From: Ophioceras dolichostomum
Taxonomy: Eukaryota > Ascomycota > Sordariomycetes > Magnaporthales > Ophioceraceae
Length of the DNA stretch: 64,000 nucleotides
Reading direction: 5' to 3'
NCBI GenBank assembly: GCA_003049485.1
Contig: PYST01000181.1
Coordinates: forward strand, 328 to 64,327
The translations under genes and the position numbers were made by a program. The notes beneath the pieces are model-generated. The model searched no databases. It was not told the DNA's origin and worked only from the letters and a program-made list of their open reading frames with translations. Each line of letters opens with the position of its first letter. Positions within the stretch are counted from its first letter, which is position 1. This document shows positions 32,896 through 42,544 of this stretch, piece by piece.

Positions 32896-33947
32896 ATGCA
32901 TGTGAAGGCCCCTGCCTTTGCACTGGCCACCGTGCTGGCTGCCAGTGTTTCCGCAGAGATCGGCAGGTCACTGACATCCTGGGATTGGTACGTATGCCAC
33001 TGCACTCGTCGTCGCCACTCACTCGTTGCTGGAACTACGCCGAACTGGCTGTAGTCATCATGTTCTCAGAGCTAACATTCCAATTTCACCAGCTGCAAGC
33101 CGGCATGCGCATGGAGTAACATTCTGAGCCGGGCTGGCGCCAGGTACGACTCACCTTACCCATGCATGCTTCAACCTTTCTCACCTAACCGAAAACCCAA
33201 GCTGATCATCCCACGTCCAAAAAAACAGCGGGAGCGTCAAAGTATGCGGCAAGGACGACAGGGCCCTGAGCTCCAGCCAAGGGGCGCGTGAGCAAAGCTC
33301 ATGCGGCGATACCAGCTCCACGAGGGGCAACGCCTACCTCTGCTCAGACTACTCGCCCAAGCCGGTGTCGGACGAGCTGAGCCTGGGCTTCGCCATTACC
33401 AAGGACTCGGCCAACTGCTGCAAGTGCTTCGAGGTGCGGTGGGTTGACGGCCCGGCCAAGGGCAAGCGCATGCAGGTCCAGGTCATCAACTCGGGCGGCA
33501 GCGTCGACGACGGCCTGCGGGACTTCATCATTTTGGTCCCCGGCGGTGGCGTCGGGCCTAATACTGCTGGTTGCAGCTCGCAGTTTGGAAACGAGTGGTA
33601 TGTTTTCTTTCGAGTTTCGGTGTTCCTTTTGTGCTGCATGATACCCTCGAGGGGGCGAGAGAAACAGCTCTCTCCCTGGGCGGATAGACAATACCGCTAC
33701 ATATGCGAGTAATGAGCACGAGAATGATCCAGGCTGACCTTTGTGCACGCTACTATCTAGGGGCCGCCGCTATGGAGGCGTGACGCAGATGCAAGACTGC
33801 GAGACCCTCCCGTCCAATCTCCAGGGTGGCTGCTACTGGCGGTGGAACTGGGCCAAGGGAGACATCAACGATTGGCCTATAGAATGGAGCTCGATCACAT
33901 GCCCGGACTACCTGACGGGCGTGTCCGGGTGCAAGCCAGGGAAGTAA
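32896..33947 (+). CDS. GH45-family endoglucanase-like secreted protein
   Basis: Four exons (32896-32987, 33093-33143, 33229-33597, 33761-33947) give 232 aa, a usual length for a GH45 catalytic domain without a cellulose-binding module. Signal peptide MHVKAPAFALATVLAASVSA. The GH45 landmarks are clear: WDCCKPACAW holding the catalytic base Asp30, CSDYSPKPV, NCCKCFEVRWVDGPAKGK, the GGGVG loop, QFGNEWGRRYGGV and GGCYWRWNW. GH45 enzymes cut beta-1,4-glucans with inversion using two Asp residues. Oddity: the motif that normally reads HFDLxxPGGG is DFIILVPGGG here (146-155), so the usual catalytic acid Asp is Ile148 and its partner His is Asp146. The protein may be inactive, expansin-like, or use a shifted acid. 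All introns have clean GT-AG sites in frame. Confidence 0.92.
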
Positions 33948-34842
33948 TGAGGGCCGGTCGTCTACTATCGATGAGATGAGGTGTGACAGGCCCTCGGTCC
34001 GGTTTCGACCCGTCGAAGCTTTTGTCTTTCCCTTTCCCGTTGGCACACGTTTTGGGGAAGGTTGCCTCACTAGGAAAGATTTTCATGATATGACACGAAC
34101 TGTACGCTTCACGTGGATAATTAGTAATTTAATGCTGCCTTTCACGCTGCTGCCTTTCTCCTTGCGACGAAGATCCGCATATGGGAAAGGCATGAAGGGT
34201 TTCTGTGCTGGGCAAATTCGTTTGATTGGACCAATGACAGAGAATACGAGACGTGCAGGATGACATGATAAGCGCGATGACCTCCGTCGCTCTGAGGGTC
34301 ATCGTCTCCAGTTGACGAGAGTCCGGGGGAGGGGACACACGGGAAAGGCAGACCAGTGAATGAGATCAGCACGCGGGCATGAAAAAAGGGGCAATTTCGT
34401 TGATGGCCAGCTGTCATTGGCCACGCATGACGAGGCATCGCCCGAACTTCACCACTACTCTCAACACCTCGTAAGTGGAGACCCCGGGAATGCCAGCAAA
34501 ATCTCAACCACAGAACCATAAGCCACTCGCCACAGCCCATCCGCTCAGACTGCAGCCCGGTGCGGCGGGAATCTGGGTGCCTGCACTATACCGGGGGTAC
34601 CCATATTGACACTCGAATGCAAAATAGAGCCTAATTGGGAGGCTCGAGTTCGTATATGAAAATGGGAAGAGCAGCTCTGCTACCTCCGATCTTCTGTTGA
34701 GGATGGGTCAGCACTTATTTTCACCTTCTAGGAAAACTCTACAACACACACCACCTGCCTCTGGTGCTTAAGTCACAGCGCACACCAGCCCGAATCCATC
34801 AGTAACATCCATTACCGACAGTCGCTAGCACCGACGACAACA
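33948..34842. other. Promoter region of the first GPI-type protein gene
   Basis: 0.9 kb without a gene. Its right part (from about 34467) matches the promoter of the second GPI-type gene, showing that the duplication included regulatory DNA. Confidence 0.6.
34467..34567 (+). repeat. Duplicated promoter block, copy 1
   Basis: This block starts CCTCGTAA and contains GGAGACCCCGG, ATAAGCCACTCGCC, CCGCTCAG and CGGTGCGG in the same order as 36083-36190. It sits about 280-380 bp upstream of the first gene's ATG. A weaker second match (AAAATAGAG) follows at about 34620. Confidence 0.85.
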
Positions 34843-35699
34843 ATGTGGTACACCAACAATGCAGCGGGGTTGCTCCTGACCCTCGCAACCTTTGCTGGGC
34901 CCGGGCTTGCCCAAAACCAACCCGCCACCAGCGCCGGGGCCGTCAGTCTCTACTTCCCGCCGCCCCTGTACGCCCGCGGCGTGCCCGCATCTGCGCCCGC
35001 GTCCGTGTTCTCTGTCGATACCCTGCGGACGCGGACGCAGTTCAACTTCCCGACGGCCGTGCCCAGCGGCGCGGGCGAGTTCCTCAAGAACGCCAACATC
35101 ACGTCGGACGAGTCCAACTTCGACCACCGAGACCTCCGGTTCTTCATCTACGACCAGCACCACACCGACATCGGGCCCGAGAGGACGGTGAATGCGAATA
35201 ATTCCGAGATTGTCGTCACTACGACGCGGATATTGTAAGTTCAACGTCTGTTTTTGTTGTGTGAGCACTCGATCTTCACATGGCCTGAAGGGGAGAGAGG
35301 ACTTGAGAAGGAAGGCACCAGAGGAAGCAAGATGTTTAACCGCCGGGAAGTTTGACGAACACTGACAATCTACCACGGTTTCATTATTTCCTGTTACGTA
35401 GGCAAATGTTCGGCATGTGCGGAGTGCACACGAAGTCGGACACTGCATCCTGCGGAAACGTCACCTTGTGGACGTACTGGGTGACTGGTCCACCAGGGAG
35501 CACCACCCAGCTAGCGGCCTCCACGACCGCCTTCTCGGGCATCTACACCGGCGTCAAGCAGGGCATGATGTCGGTCACAATCACGGACGGCATAGCCAAG
35601 CTGCCGACGTCCACAGGTGGCGCGATGCCGGTGAGAACCCAGGCTCCCGGCCTTGCAATGGCCGCGCTCTTGGTCGGAGGCGCCGCCGCTGTGTTGTGA
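34843..35699 (+). CDS. GPI-type surface protein, tandem copy 1
   Basis: 229 aa from two exons (34843-35234; 35402-35699) with a 167-nt intron (GTAAGT donor, GTAG acceptor). Signal peptide to ~24 (LLLTLATFAGPGLAQ). The mature chain has short beta-like segments, N-glycosylation sequons and two Cys (CGVHTKSDTASC). The tail matches a GPI-attachment signal: a small-residue site (STGGAM), then a hydrophobic end (APGLAMAALLVGGAAAVL). It is a paralogue of the next gene; the two share SVTITDGxAKLPTS and almost the whole tail. Likely a cell-wall or plasma-membrane protein of unknown function. The first ~80 mature residues align with the paralogue (QPATSAGAVSLYFP versus RPATTRGAVSVLLP). Confidence 0.87.
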
Positions 35700-36485
35700 T
35701 CATTTTGATATTGCCCTGCTGTGAAAGAGATGGCATGGCGGCGTGAAATAGTATGTGGAGCATTTAGTATGAGGTTAAGCGTTGGCGTATAAATGATGGA
35801 TCAGGAGCTGGTTTCATTGGCTTAGCTTGCGGATTTACGTTGTTCGATACAGGTACCAGGTAGCAATTATTCGGTTTGTTTCGGGTTTCAAGGAAACGTT
35901 GAATTCACCACGCTCGCCCTCCCCGGCCGCCGTCTCCAGTCGCGGAAGCCTGGCAGAGGCTCAACGGAGAAGCGCATGAGGTCGGTCAGCACTAGCAGGG
36001 CAGCATACGGAAAGGGGGGCAGTTGTTATGCTTATTATCAGTCAGCTTCAACTAGCCACTCACAGCGAACCATCACCCCTGACCTCGTAACGGGAGACCC
36101 CGGATTTACCAACCAGATCTCGGCCAAAGCGCACAACCTCATAAGCCACTCGCCTCAGCCAGCCCGCTCAGCCCGCAACTCGGTGCGGCAATGAGGCCGC
36201 ACTTTCCCACCATCCCTGTCCTGTACCACAATAAATTCAACGACACTAAAATAGAGTCTCACTGGCAAGCTAGATGGAGTCTATTATATATAAGAAGACT
36301 TGGACCACCGCCGCCACCATTCTCGTTGAAGTTCAGTTTAATAAGCGGTATAATAGACTAGCGCACCCGGTCTCTTCACGACATCAACCCTTTAACAAAC
36401 TCAAAGAAGGAATATTTTCACTTGGATCCGGCACTCTCATCTCTTCATTAATATTGAGCAGTTTCTACTCACTCACACTCGAATC
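35700..36485. other. Spacer and promoter between the tandem GPI-type genes
   Basis: 0.79 kb between the paired genes. It contains the second copy of the duplicated promoter block (36083-36190) and an AAAATAGAGT element at about 36247 that also has a counterpart before copy 1. Confidence 0.65.
36083..36190 (+). repeat. Duplicated promoter block, copy 2
   Basis: Counterpart of 34467-34567, with the same ordered words (CCTCGTAA, GGAGACCCCGG, ATAAGCCACTCGCC, CGGTGCGG). It begins about 400 bp upstream of the second gene's ATG, against about 375 bp in copy 1. Confidence 0.85.
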
Positions 36486-37190
36486 ATGTGGCGTCCCGAA
36501 AGCATCCCATTGTCGCTGATAAGCGTCACCACCACCCTCCTCATCTGCGCCAGCCCGGCACTCGCCCAATTCCGACCAGCCACCACCCGCGGCGCCGTCA
36601 GCGTGCTCCTCCCAAACTTCATGGCCGGCGTCCCCAAGACGATGCCGGCGTCCGTCGTCTCCGTCGAGCCGCCAGCGCGCACGGCCTTCGCCTTCGACCC
36701 GAGGGACGTGCCGGACGCGGGCGACTTCTGGAAGAACGCGACGGTCACGGTCGACCAGAACTCGACCTTCATCTGGCACCAGGAGCGCACGGCGCGCGCG
36801 GACTTCTTGTCGGAGGACGCCGACGGCACCACAATCACGCGCCAGTCGACCATCTTCGAGCGCATGACGGGCACGTGCTTCTACACGCCGTCGCCCGTCG
36901 ACCAGGGGAGGTGTCTGGACTTCCGGCAGGAGAAGACCACGCTAATCACGACGTCCCCCCTGCCGCGGAACGCGACGCAGACGACGAACGTGGGCACAGT
37001 GATGATCACGAACTCGTTCGACAACGGCACCTTCAACCTGGCGCACTTCGAGATGGTCTCTGTCACTATCACGGACGGGGTGGCGAAGCTGCCGACGTCG
37101 TCGACGGGCGGCGCGATGCCCATCAGGACGCAGGCGCCCGGCCTTGCCGCGGCCGCGCTCCTGGTCGGAGGGGCTGCTGCGATGTTATAA
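36486..37190 (+). CDS. GPI-type surface protein, tandem copy 2
   Basis: 234 aa, single exon, whereas copy 1 has an intron near its middle. Signal peptide to ~27 (LLICASPALAQ). Mature chain with sequons, two nearby Cys (CFYTPSPVDQGRC) and the shared C-terminal block SVTITDGVAKLPTSSTGGAM, then a hydrophobic GPI-type tail (APGLAAAALLVGGAAAML). Compared with copy 1, the ends are conserved and the middle has diverged strongly, which fits a surface protein whose exposed part evolves fast. No family recognised. The intron difference means either loss here or gain in copy 1. Confidence 0.87.
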   Translation: MWRPESIPLSLISVTTTLLICASPALAQFRPATTRGAVSVLLPNFMAGVPKTMPASVVSVEPPARTAFAFDPRDVPDAGDFWKNATVTVDQNSTFIWHQERTARADFLSEDADGTTITRQSTIFERMTGTCFYTPSPVDQGRCLDFRQEKTTLITTSPLPRNATQTTNVGTVMITNSFDNGTFNLAHFEMVSVTITDGVAKLPTSSTGGAMPIRTQAPGLAAAALLVGGAAAML

Positions 37191-37462
37191 TTCTTTTATC
37201 GGTAGTTGTTTTCTGCGGAGGCCAAGGCGAGAGGATATGGCTGTGCACATTATTTGGCAGGTGGGCGTCCGTGGCACTTGAGTTGCGATGGTGTATAAAG
37301 GCGGCATGGGTGCTTAAACTTCCGGGAGGATATGTATATACCAGCCTTTGGTAATGTAATTTGGCTGCTACGGAGATACCTATATACGTATGTACGTGAA
37401 CATAAAGATGTACAATAACTTTGTGTTGAGAGGATCATGGAAAGGCAAATAACAGAAGCTTC

Positions 37463-38405
37463 CTAGGTCGTCGATGTGCTCCCAATGTAAACCACCTCCA
37501 CTGCGGCGAGACTGCAAGTGGCCGCGAAGATCTCGATGCGCCTGGCCTGTGTAAAGAACGACAGGATGGCCGCAAACGCGGCCGTGATGCCAGTCGCTAT
37601 ATACATCCTCGTCAACAGCCCCTGAGCAAAGTACAGCCCGAAGATGGCGGCCATGGGAATGGTGGACGCTAGCGTGGTCGTCACCACCATGGCGGTCTTA
37701 TCGAGCCGAGACTCTCCGTACTGCACCATCCCGCTCTCCTCGTCCACGACTCGTCCGTAGAATCTCTTCCCAGGAGCTGTCTTGCCCCTGCTGCCCCAGC
37801 AGCAGTGGTAAATCCTCGTGGGGATCGTCAGGAGTAGCTTCGTGAAGCGATCCTCGTCTGGCCTGGGGCTGGTGAACGTCACCAGGTCTCCGTCGTGCGC
37901 CGGGCTCCAGGTGGTGCTTTCTCCGCCTTGAAGGAAGCTATTGCCCCCCTTGGAGTCCTTTAGCCAACTTCTGAGAATCTTCAGGTCACGCTTGGTGGGT
38001 TTTTGTAGCCTGCTAAGTTGCGCCGTCTGTAGGAGCAAGGCATCTATTTGATCGTGATTTCGTTGATTAGCTCATTTACTGGGACGAAGGAGGAACAGCA
38101 AGCCTTGACATACTATACTCCTTCATCTTTTCTCTAATGCTCGTTAGGGTCTGGTGCTGTAGACTGGCCAGCGACCTTGCGGAGTCGAACAATTTCTCGA
38201 AGCTTTTGGAGAACTCATGACCGTCCTGCTCGTCTGCCAAGGAATAGGTGATCCAGTCATCCCGCAGCTCGATCAGCTCAGCCTGCAGGCTCAAGAGGCT
38301 CAACATGTTCAGCTCGTTGAATCTTCGGAAGACGGCAAATTCTTCGCACTCGCCCATAAGGCGGGCGACCCTGGGATACCCTGCGGCTCGCTGTTGGGCA
38401 CTCAT
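37463..38405 (-). CDS. DUF6594 membrane protein
   Basis: 290 aa from two exons (38405-38114; 38043-37463) across a 70-nt intron (GTATGT donor, CTAAT branch site, TAG acceptor); the junction reads KEYNALLLQTAQL. The N-terminal half has the DUF6594 pattern: GYPRVARLM, then FRRFNELNMLSLLSLQAEL. The middle has SWLKDSKGG and a linker, and the C-terminus has three membrane segments (VTTTLASTIPMAAIFGLYFA, MYIATGITAAFAAILSFF, AATCSLAAVEVVYIG). This fungal family is abundant and of unknown function. No signal peptide is seen, so insertion would be through the C-terminal segments. Head to head with the STAND-like/retropepsin gene, 744 bp apart. Confidence 0.85.
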
Positions 38406-39149
38406 CCTTCCCGCCTCCTCAGCTTAGGGAGCGTGTAAATCGTCAGGGTGAAGAAGGATATGTGGGAGAAGGTCTACTTTACACGTCTCTCCATGTGGGA
38501 GGTCCGTGTGATAAGTCAGTGGCAATGTGGCTGTGCGAGGCGGTCCACGTATACAAGAGCTAATTAGTACACATCCTCAGGCATGTTTAGGTATTAGTGT
38601 GGTCAGCTTGAGACAGCCTGAATACTGCTTGGAAACCAGTGGCGGTCCGCAATATTGGGCTACGTGACCAATAGACTTGCAGCCCTGTCCGCAAATGTAA
38701 AAAAGGGGGTGGTTGTACGGTTTGGCAGCAGCCGAAGCGACGCATCTCCCCCCTAGTACAACATGCACCGTACTACCGCATCAGGGTTGCCCGTTGGCAG
38801 AGATGGTAGTCACTGCATGTGAGATATTGACCAACCGATAGTCCAGGATTTTCAGAACAAAACGCATGAGTTTGGACCGGGAGGCGAAGCGAAGCCCCCA
38901 TTTCAGCCGCAACGAGGCACACATTTCCCACCTGTTGCGGGGATAAAATGAGGCTTGCACTCCCCAGCCAGGTGTTTCTGAGAGCCTTCGCTGTTTCTCT
39001 CAATATTCACTGTTTTCGAGCTTGGAAATCCTTGGAATAGGTTTTTTTTCCCCTCATCTTCTTTTATATCCATATAATTATATCGAACAAAGGCACGCGT
39101 ACCAACATCTTCGCACTCAAACAGTTTTTATCAATCGTCGACAAATACT
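38406..39149. promoter_or_regulatory. Divergent promoter: DUF6594 and STAND-like/retropepsin genes
   Basis: 744 bp between two divergently transcribed accessory genes. No coding frame of note. A T-rich stretch at about 39040-39065 lies upstream of the plus-strand ATG. Joint regulation is possible but not shown. Confidence 0.5.
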
Positions 39150-40749
39150 ATGGACCCCATAGCTATTGCAGATGTAGCAGTCGCAAGCATCATTGCCGTC
39201 CAAAATGTGACCAGGGTTCTGTTGGATGGACCGGCAGATTTCCAGACCATCCGACTTGACCTCGAACGCCAACAGACAGAGTACGATGTCATCCGGCTGA
39301 TTCTCCAAGAATGCATTGTCACCGTGAAGGCGCGCGGCGCCTCCCACGCAGTGATCGACAAAATCGCACAACTCTGCTCGGACAGCAATCAGATATATGG
39401 GAGGAAGCTCGCGGAGGCTCTGGACATGCTCGAGAAGGCCACGAAGCGAGGACGGATCTCGCGCGTCACCATCCTCGTCAGATTAAATGAGAAATCGAAA
39501 GACCTCCGCTCAGCTTTCGAGAGATTTCGTGACGCGGTGTTTCTGATGCGCGACCTAGCATCGAGGCAAGTCCTTGTTCCCCTGAAGCCGTGGCTTCCCC
39601 CCAATATTCGTTGCCCCATCCGACGTCGGAGCATCACTGCGCGGGCAACTTCTACCTAAGATACCTAATTGGAGACTAATTTAATTTTTCAATTACACGA
39701 TTACCAGTTTCCAAGTATCCCATCTCGCCTCAGGGCTCAAGTGGGTCTTCGCTACCGAGTCTCCCGCCATTTTTCCAACCTAATTAAACTCTCCAATGAC
39801 GGGTTCTTTGCTGACATTACTTTCCAGCCCAACGCTCAGCCTGCCGAGTCCGCAAACAGTTGATTCGAACGACGACGAAGCCGACGGTGACTCCGAGCCG
39901 GGCTCTTTACGGTCCGTCATGGTCGCTGTCGACGAAGCTAGAGATGGAATCGAGTTGAGCACACGAAGACCTGCGACTAGAGATCGCGTTTATCTTGCCG
40001 ATGGACCCTCTGGAACGAGGCCCCTGGCCGGCGCATCGTTGGGGTCCAACAAGACCTTCGGTGCAGTTATCGCCTTACCAGAGGCACAGGGTACTATCCG
40101 ATACGTCTCGGTCCGTGGCCTCCGAGACTCCGGCTGCGATGCGTACATTATATCGACTCGTATACTCAGCCGAGCTGGAATCACCGGAGACGTTCTCGTA
40201 GATGCGGGCAAGGATGTCTTCATCTACGGCGTTGGGAACACCGTCATCCCGGTAAAGAAGAAGGTAAAGCTCTCCTGGCACGTGAAATGGCATATGAACT
40301 CTCGGGAAGACTACTTCTACGTGGTTGATGACGACAAGTTCGACATCCTGGTGCCCTACGAGCTCGACATCGGCGAACGGTACACGACAGAGGGCACTCC
40401 AGGGATGACAGCACTCATCCTGGGCCTGAGGCGACAGACTACAGGTGCGAGCATCACATCGCGCTATCCCGTCCTGACCTACAAGGGAGAGATTCACCGT
40501 GCTTGGGCCGTTCCTTACTAACACGGAGGACCCACTCAAAGCTGAGAGGAGGCAGAACGAGCTACATTCCGTGGCATCGGCGAACAGAGCAGAGCAGGAG
40601 ATACAAAAAAAAGAGAGGAGAAATTAAAGAAGAGGGCCGAGCTTTTAGCCCAGACCAGCACCACTGGCACGTCTGCAAGCCCCTCGAACAGCACCACCAC
40701 GGCATCAGGGTCGTCAGCTGGACCAAGCACCGGGCCGAGTCCTCCGTAA
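39150..40749 (+). CDS. STAND-like N-terminal helical domain fused to retropepsin-like domain
   Basis: Three-exon model: 39150-39565, 39828-40444, 40556-40749, 408 aa. Residues 1-138 begin MDPIAIADVAVASIIAVQNV and continue as amphipathic helices, like the N-terminal domain of fungal STAND/NLR-type proteins (PigL_N/Helo-like group). An acidic linker follows. Residues ~225-320 look like a retropepsin fold: the active-site triad DSG at 239-241 in LRDSGCDAYIIS, a flap-like VFIYGVGNTVIPVKKKVKLSW and FDILVPYEL near the end. The tail is a Lys/Glu helix plus Ser/Thr repeats. Intron 1 is GC-AG (AG before GCAAGT; CCAG acceptor). Intron 2 (GTGCGA donor) carries a perfect TACTAAC branch site at 40516; without splicing the frame stops at the TAA inside that site. 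No NACHT or NB-ARC domain is present. Substrate and role unknown. Confidence 0.75.
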
Positions 40750-41267
40750 GAGCTAAAGCCTCAACACAAGTGCTCATCCTGTCAAGGATCCGGGCCGGGA
40801 GGGAATGAGAGTGAGAGACTGTTTGTATGTAGTTCAATGCTAGAATGCAGATGCCCACCGAGTTTGTATACAAGAGCGTTCAGATCCATTAAATTCACGT
40901 TCCCGAGCTGCCAGTGCTTTACTGTGCCCAGGGTCAGAATAGCACTCGGCAATGCAGATAGTACCTACTTGCGTTAGGTAACAAGCAACAAACTTCGAGG
41001 TTCACGAAGCGAGAGAAACTAAATAAAGTCTGAGGTACGTGAAAACAAAGGGGACTACTCGTAGGAACACAGGGGTAGAAACGAAGAGTCAGGTAGCAGC
41101 AAGCTGCAGGCTGTTTAGGAATAACAAACTCGTCACAATCTTGTAACCCTTTGCCTCACAAGGAGACCACCACACAGGACACTGTATCCGCGGAGCCCTA
41201 ATCATGGGCAACTCCCCCCAAAACGTACCCTTCTCTCTCTCTCTCTCTCTCTCTCTTACCCTCACTG
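40750..41267. other. Convergent intergenic region
   Basis: 0.52 kb between two convergent 3' ends. It contains a (TC)12 dinucleotide run at 41233-41256 just after the stop of the minus-strand gene. No coding frame. Confidence 0.6.
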
Positions 41268-42544
41268 TCAATTCGGGTAGACGAGACCGCGACCGTGAGT
41301 CCGGACGGTCGGCAATTTCGTCACGACCCAGTCCTTGAACCATATCAGCCAGCTCGTGAACCAGTCCCACGCCCGCTTGAGAGCAGCAGCCACCTTATTC
41401 AGGGCCTCATTCACTTTCTGCAGGAACCAACCGAGCCAGCCGAAGAACCAATCCCACGGCATGAAGTAGACGGCGAGGCTGACCCCGGCCCCCAGCAAAA
41501 AGGCACCTCCCACCGCGGAGCATGTCGTTGCCAGCGTCGCCGTGCCGCCTCCCATCTCCAACGCGACCAGAGAGGTCTTCAGCTTGAAGTAGGCACCGCT
41601 GGCCTTGGCCGTGAGGCTGAAGGCGAGTGACCCGGCTCCAGCCGCGATGCCGAGAGCCGCTGCAGCCGGTCCCTTCCACGCCTCGTACCAATTATGATTG
41701 GACTCGGAGTCGGTCTTGTCAGGCATGGCGTTCTGGAGGCTCTGCAACTCCTTAGGCGGCTCTCCAGCCCAAGAGGGCGACCGAGAGAAGTTCGAGCCCT
41801 CCGAGAGCGGATTGGTTCGGATGGCCAGACCTTTCGCGCCGAGGAAGAGCCGTCTCTTGTGCGTGTTGTCGTTGCGGCCCCATCCGTCCACCTTCTTGTC
41901 ACGAAAGGTAGACTCGCCGTCTATGATGGTCCACGTGGAGTGGGAGGGGTCCCTGGACCACTGGACCACCTTGACAGTCTTGACGACCTTCGACGAGATG
42001 TTGAAAGAGATGAAGCGGACATCCTGATGAATGATGATGAAGATCTCGGAGTGCCCTCGCTTCCCGATCTTGGAAATCGCATGCTTGAGACCGTGCGCAG
42101 TTGTCACCTTCACGCTGCCGTTGGGCGTTTTGGGCCGGGCTACTCCTGGTAGGTTAGAGATTGGTCCGGGCGGGCGAGGTTATGGATGCGAGAAGTGAGA
42201 GGGGGGTACGGGGTAGGGGCACGGATATGACCACATGCATGTTTAAGAGTGGGCAAGTAAGTGCAGGTTGAGATAAAGTACTTACGCCAGAATTTCCACG
42301 TCGTCGGGAAGACCTCTCCCTTCAGCTGAGAGACGTCATTGGCTGTTTCGACGACACCAATGACCACTCTGTTGCGCCACCCCTCCTCATCGGCAGCAAT
42401 GACTATTGCATCTCGCATGGATCGTGGCTCTGCTCTGGGCTCTTGAGTAGCTGAGCTGTAAGCCGGTGGGGATTCCTGCCTGGGCGTCTTCGAGCGGCCT
42501 CGATGGGAACTGTGCGGGCGCTTGGAGCTCGACCCATGTGCCAT
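41268..42544 (-). CDS. Glycine/alanine-rich membrane-segment protein 1, unknown
   Basis: 378 aa from two exons (42544-42286; 42145-41268); the 140-nt intron has a GTAAGT donor and CAG acceptor, and the junction reads TTWKFWRVARPKTPNGSVK. The first ~45 residues are basic and Ser/Pro-rich (SSSKRPHSSHRGRSKTPRQ). The middle is beta-like with several Trp (IFIIIHQDVRFISFNISSKV, STWTIIDGESTF, VDGWGRND). The last third has two long Gly/Ala-rich hydrophobic stretches (AAAALGIAAGAGSLAFSLTA; AVGGAFLLGAGVSLAVYF), then Trp-rich amphipathic helices (WDWFFGWLGWFL, WDWFTSWLIWFKDW). No signal peptide. I do not recognise the family. The layout suggests a protein that can insert into membranes; this is inference. 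Head to head with the Clr5 gene. Confidence 0.75.

Noticed and set aside
34843..37190. Tandem GPI-type pair as a two-gene operon
   Set aside because: Each copy has its own duplicated promoter block; fungi do not generally form such operons.
36488..37354. 288-codon frame overlapping GPI-type copy 2
   Set aside because: Out-of-frame shadow rich in Arg, His and Pro; the other frame has a signal peptide and GPI tail.
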